DNA of 64,000 nucleotides from Torreya grandis (lineage: Eukaryota; Streptophyta; Pinopsida; Cupressales; Taxaceae): contig JARHVA010001426.1 in assembly GCA_037957365.1 (NCBI GenBank), forward strand, positions 1,608,501 through 1,672,500, read 5' to 3'. This document shows positions 60,661 to 64,000 of the stretch, piece after piece. The position numbers and the translations under genes were made by a program. A model generated the notes under the pieces. The model was given only the letters and a program-made list of their open reading frames with translations, was not told the DNA's origin and did not search any database. Numbering within the stretch: position 1 is the first letter of the stretch; every line of letters starts with the position of its first letter.

Positions 60661-61749
60661 AGTTCTTGTTGACCCTTGAAAGTGTGTCATAGGTGGTTCA
60701 AAGTGTTGAAAAAGCACTTCTCATTTCTAGATTTAAATAATCCATTGTATGATTTTTAGGTTGTGATATTCTTGATATCTTTGGTAGAATAGAGGCAAAA
60801 AAAATGAATTGTTTCATATAATTTATAATGTAACTATTTGGTTGTTAGGAGAAATCATTGGCTAATAGCTTGCTTTCTGAAAATGAAATTAATCTAACCA
60901 AGTGAAGTTAATTATGCTAAAAACTAAATCTAAAGTCTAAGCTAAGATGGATATTCACAATGAAGGTTAATCGAAAGTGAAATGTTCAAAAAATGAGTAA
61001 AGAGAAGGGCAGGGCAGAGAATAAAGATAATGCTAGACTTCAAAATAGACATTATGACAAATTTCAAATTTCATCTAAAGATACACTTAAAACCAATATG
61101 TGACATGAAATAGCATAAGCTCAAATCATATCACACATCAGGCAAACATCTAATGAATGTATAAATAATACAAATAATAACCAGATTCACTATAAAGGTT
61201 TACTCTTGCAAGAAAATAACATTAAGAACATATACAATCACAACAAATAAAACAAAATGAATCAAATATCCTTCAATCAATATAGCATAGGAACAAATTG
61301 ACAACGTTGTATTTAAAAGTGTGCATCAAGAATCGATAAAAAGCATTCAAATTTAAAAATTAGACCAGGAAAATGAGAGAACAACCATAATAGCAAACAC
61401 CCAAGCAAAATGGGACAATATTTTTAGAATTATCTACTTATAATAATTACTCCAAATTTGCAAAAAAAAATCTTGCTCAAAAATTCCTTACTATTTACAA
61501 TTGACAAACCCCTTTTATATAAGACTAAGGAGGGATGTTGCTCAATCTTGTTAAATGATAATTGTACAAGTGTCCAAGAGAGATATCCTTCTACAAAGTT
61601 ATAGAAATAGATAATTTAAAAAATGACTAACCTATAAGCACTATTCTTTACTAAGCTGTACATACATTTATAAAATAATATTCCTTTTCTAAAATATACA
61701 TGTTTCTATAAAAGAGATTATTCTAAAGTTAACCAATTTGACTTTGGGG

Positions 61750-64000
61750 CTCCTTTGTGGTTGTAGTATTTTATTTGTCCTACAGGATATTCATTACCTT
61801 ATCATGTTATCCATCAATCATATTTAGGCTAATGATAGGTTCCATGAAAATTTCATCTTCTTCATTTACCAAGCCTCTAAAGTCTTTGTTATTCCTTCCC
61901 AATTCTTCTTTGATGCTCCAAGAATCACTAATATTTTCTTCAACTACTAGTATCATGTCTAAGATCCTAATATTGTCTTCCCCTGTTCTACCTTGGCTTT
62001 GATTCTTTACTGCTTGCATGACTTGATTAGCCTTATGCTTGAACTCTTCATCAATGATTAAACCAATAAGACTTAGTGTAGTTGGGTCTATGATCAAAAT
62101 CCTCTATATATATATATATATATAGAGGTAAATAGTTAGAGATTAGAATGATATATATATATATATATCATTCTAATCTCTAACTATTTACCTCTTCAAA
62201 AATATCTTCCAAGCTCTTAGACCATTTACTCAAACCCTTGATATTCTCTATTAATATGATCATATCAGTATTCAAAAGGGCTAGGATAACTGTCCTAAAC
62301 CTATAAATTTGGTCTTCAATCAAAATATTGATCAAGTCTTTCACTTTGTTGCATGAACCCTACCATTAAGTTACTTGGTTCATGGCTATGGTACTTTGTT
62401 GGCTTATCACATCCTCTTTAGACCTTATTAATTTAAGGAATTGAACATATCATATAGAGTGGCTTCAAACATATTGATTATCTCCCTAGGAAAAGACAAA
62501 ATGGACTGTTCTTTCAAGTTATTTATTTTTATAAGCGTTTGATAGTTTCTTGCAGCTGCTCTAATTATGCTTGAGCTAATTCAAGAACATCCTCCTCAAA
62601 AATAGGATCTTCTCCTAGTTTTTACCTTTGATTTTGAGTCAAACCAATCAATGGTTCCATTTTTTGATACACCATTTCTTCTCCTCATGTCATGACCCTT
62701 TTCTCTATCACCCTTTATAAGCCAGTAATCTCTGGGCCAAACCTCACCTAAATTGAGGATAGGGTTACCTGTGGGATAAGGATCTCCATTTTTGATGGAG
62801 ATGCTGAACCACTTGATGTAGCTAGTCTCCTTGCTTCCTCATCCTACCATGAAATTATATATGGTTTAATCTTTTGATGCACAAAAATGTTGATAGCCTT
62901 CATCATATCCCAAGGATGATGCACAATAGGTACTTTATGTAATCTATGTTCATACAAGAACCATTCTAAAATCGATGGGCCATATAATATATTTTCTTCA
63001 CTGAATTAGTTGACTTCACTCAAAGGGGTAGTGAAAGTCACTTTGGGTCTTTTTGCTTTAGGAACAATGGCTAGATCGACCTTTCTCTTAGGGATGTCAT
63101 CTAGAACTAAGTCCAATGCCACTTCTTTCCCTTTCTCTTCTTTTGTTTCCTCAACCTAGGCCTCTTCATCATCTGACTCATAAGTAATAGATATCATTTT
63201 CAGTGCATCCTCAATAGTCTCATTAATGTCAAGGGATATCATGTGAATCTTTTCTTGATGTGCTTATTATTCTATTACCTTGGGGAATTCATGAAATGAT
63301 GAACTTGAAGGGATTTCATCTTGTCTTTTCTCTTTAGGAATATTCTCTTTAGGATTTTGTGTCTATACCTATGTATTAACTCGTGTAGGTCCAGAAGGTT
63401 CACCACTGATTAGATGATATTTCCTGGGGCCCAATTACCACATATCATCCACCTTTTGATTTATTTCTAGCCTAGAATTAGGCCTTAGGTTATGTTATTT
63501 CAATCTCCTTTTGACTTTGAAATAAGAATATGATTTGGTGTAAATGGGGTCAAAGGAACTGGGCTCATGATCATAAGGCACATTTAGAATTCTTTTATTT
63601 TTTAAATATTCCTTAACTTTCCCATAAGGATCCCATTACCTAAGCTCATCAATATGTAGGTTGAAGGATGATTTTTTTTTTTTGCACCTTCAATATTATC
63701 CCAATATCTGAATATAGTCTTTCTAATTATTATTGGGATGTTGTGAAGGAATCCCTATCTTTTAGTCTTGCAGAGACCACTATGCCATGGAATAGCTTAT
63801 ATGCAACCTCTTTCTCAACTAACTTATCAGGTAAATGAATAGGTAGCTTGAGAGGAGAAATTTGAGTTCCCTTAACCCTTTAATAGTGTATTCTAGATAT
63901 AACCATATATCCCCCATATATTTAATAGATTTATTGATTAGTGGGATAATTCATGTCATTGGGATGCTATTTATGGCTTCACTCAGGGTAGGTAGACACA
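61750..64000 (-). pseudogene. Unknown element protein, copy 2 (minus strand, truncated by window)
   Basis: Minus-strand counterpart of the protein at 56.6-59.6 kb. The best open piece (61807-62097, 96 codons) reads IGLIIDEEFKHKANQVMQAV, NIRILDMILVVEENISDSWS and EDEIFMEPIIS, closely matching copy 1. It has CAA where copy 1 has a TAA stop. Further upstream, pieces around 62,400-63,900 mirror the charged middle part. The hairpin insertion at 62,101-62,195 interrupts the coiled-coil region. Its N-terminal part lies beyond the window. Confidence 0.5.
62101..62195. repeat. Perfect 72-bp palindrome with adjoining 28-bp TA-rich palindrome
   Basis: 62124-62195 is a perfect palindrome of two 36-base arms without a loop; each arm starts AGAGGTAAATAGTTAGAGAT and ends in TA repeats. 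62101-62128 is a second palindrome, CCTCTA(TA)nTAGAGG, overlapping it by five bases. Copy 1 has a single uninverted version of the arm sequence (about 59,170-59,205). This fold-back therefore arose in copy 2 after the two copies diverged. Confidence 0.95.

Larger units (their letters stand above)
60667..64000 (-). repeat. Right arm of the large inverted repeat (cut by window end)
   Basis: Inverted counterpart of 57359-60660. It starts TGTTGACCC at 60,667. Compared with copy 1 it lacks about 22 bases near its end and carries a 95-base hairpin insertion at 62101-62195. The match is still running at base 64,000, so the true arm is longer. Confidence 0.85.

Noticed and set aside
1..64000. tRNA, rRNA, CRISPR array or intact host gene
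   Set aside because: None recognised on either strand; tRNA-like matches are limited to the copia primer site.

Overview
The window looks like intergenic DNA from a large, repeat-packed vascular-plant nuclear genome. A gymnosperm (conifer-like) source fits best: AT-rich sequence, Tat-lineage Ty3/gypsy relics carrying a second RNase H, a Ty1/copia element primed by initiator-Met tRNA, and no recognisable single-copy host gene. The species is inferred, not shown. Nearly all coding signal belongs to mobile elements, most of it broken by stops and frameshifts.

Layout. 0-1.2 kb: decayed coding stretch of unknown family. 1.2-6.3 kb: repeats with GGTATCTC/GAGATACC palindromes around a decayed, coiled-coil-rich minus-strand coding region. 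6.5-9.85 kb: broken plus-strand gene resembling the DUF7869 family (GHTHEDID box), possibly a transposase-like protein. 11-25 kb: old Tat-lineage gypsy element (gag, protease, RT, RNase H, second RNase H, integrase) with an antisense plant-mobile-domain-like coding remnant in its 3' part and a probable 3' LTR. 25.06-33.58 kb: a second old Tat-type element on the minus strand with two ~1 kb LTRs, apparently lacking gag and protease. 33.7-34.1 kb: chromodomain remnant. 34-40 kb: mostly featureless AT-rich DNA with an 88-bp tandem duplication and a long CA/TA microsatellite. 40.5-41.2 kb: fold-back unit. 41.9-53.6 kb: third gypsy relic (plus strand), split in its integrase zinc-binding domain by a young Ty1/copia element at 45,994-52,655 (minus strand). 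57.36-64.0 kb: large imperfect inverted repeat made of two tail-to-tail copies of an element whose protein I do not recognise; the second copy runs off the window.

The copia element is the best-preserved item: two 471-bp LTRs differing at two positions, a perfect 5-bp target duplication GAAAT, an adjacent 12-nt initiator-Met primer site, and one polyprotein frame of 1,374 codons before its terminal stop, interrupted by three in-frame stops. Its LTRs have unusual TA...TA ends. The most unexplained structure is the palindromic pair at the right end, whose terminal sequence recurs at both ends of the 40.5-kb fold-back unit.
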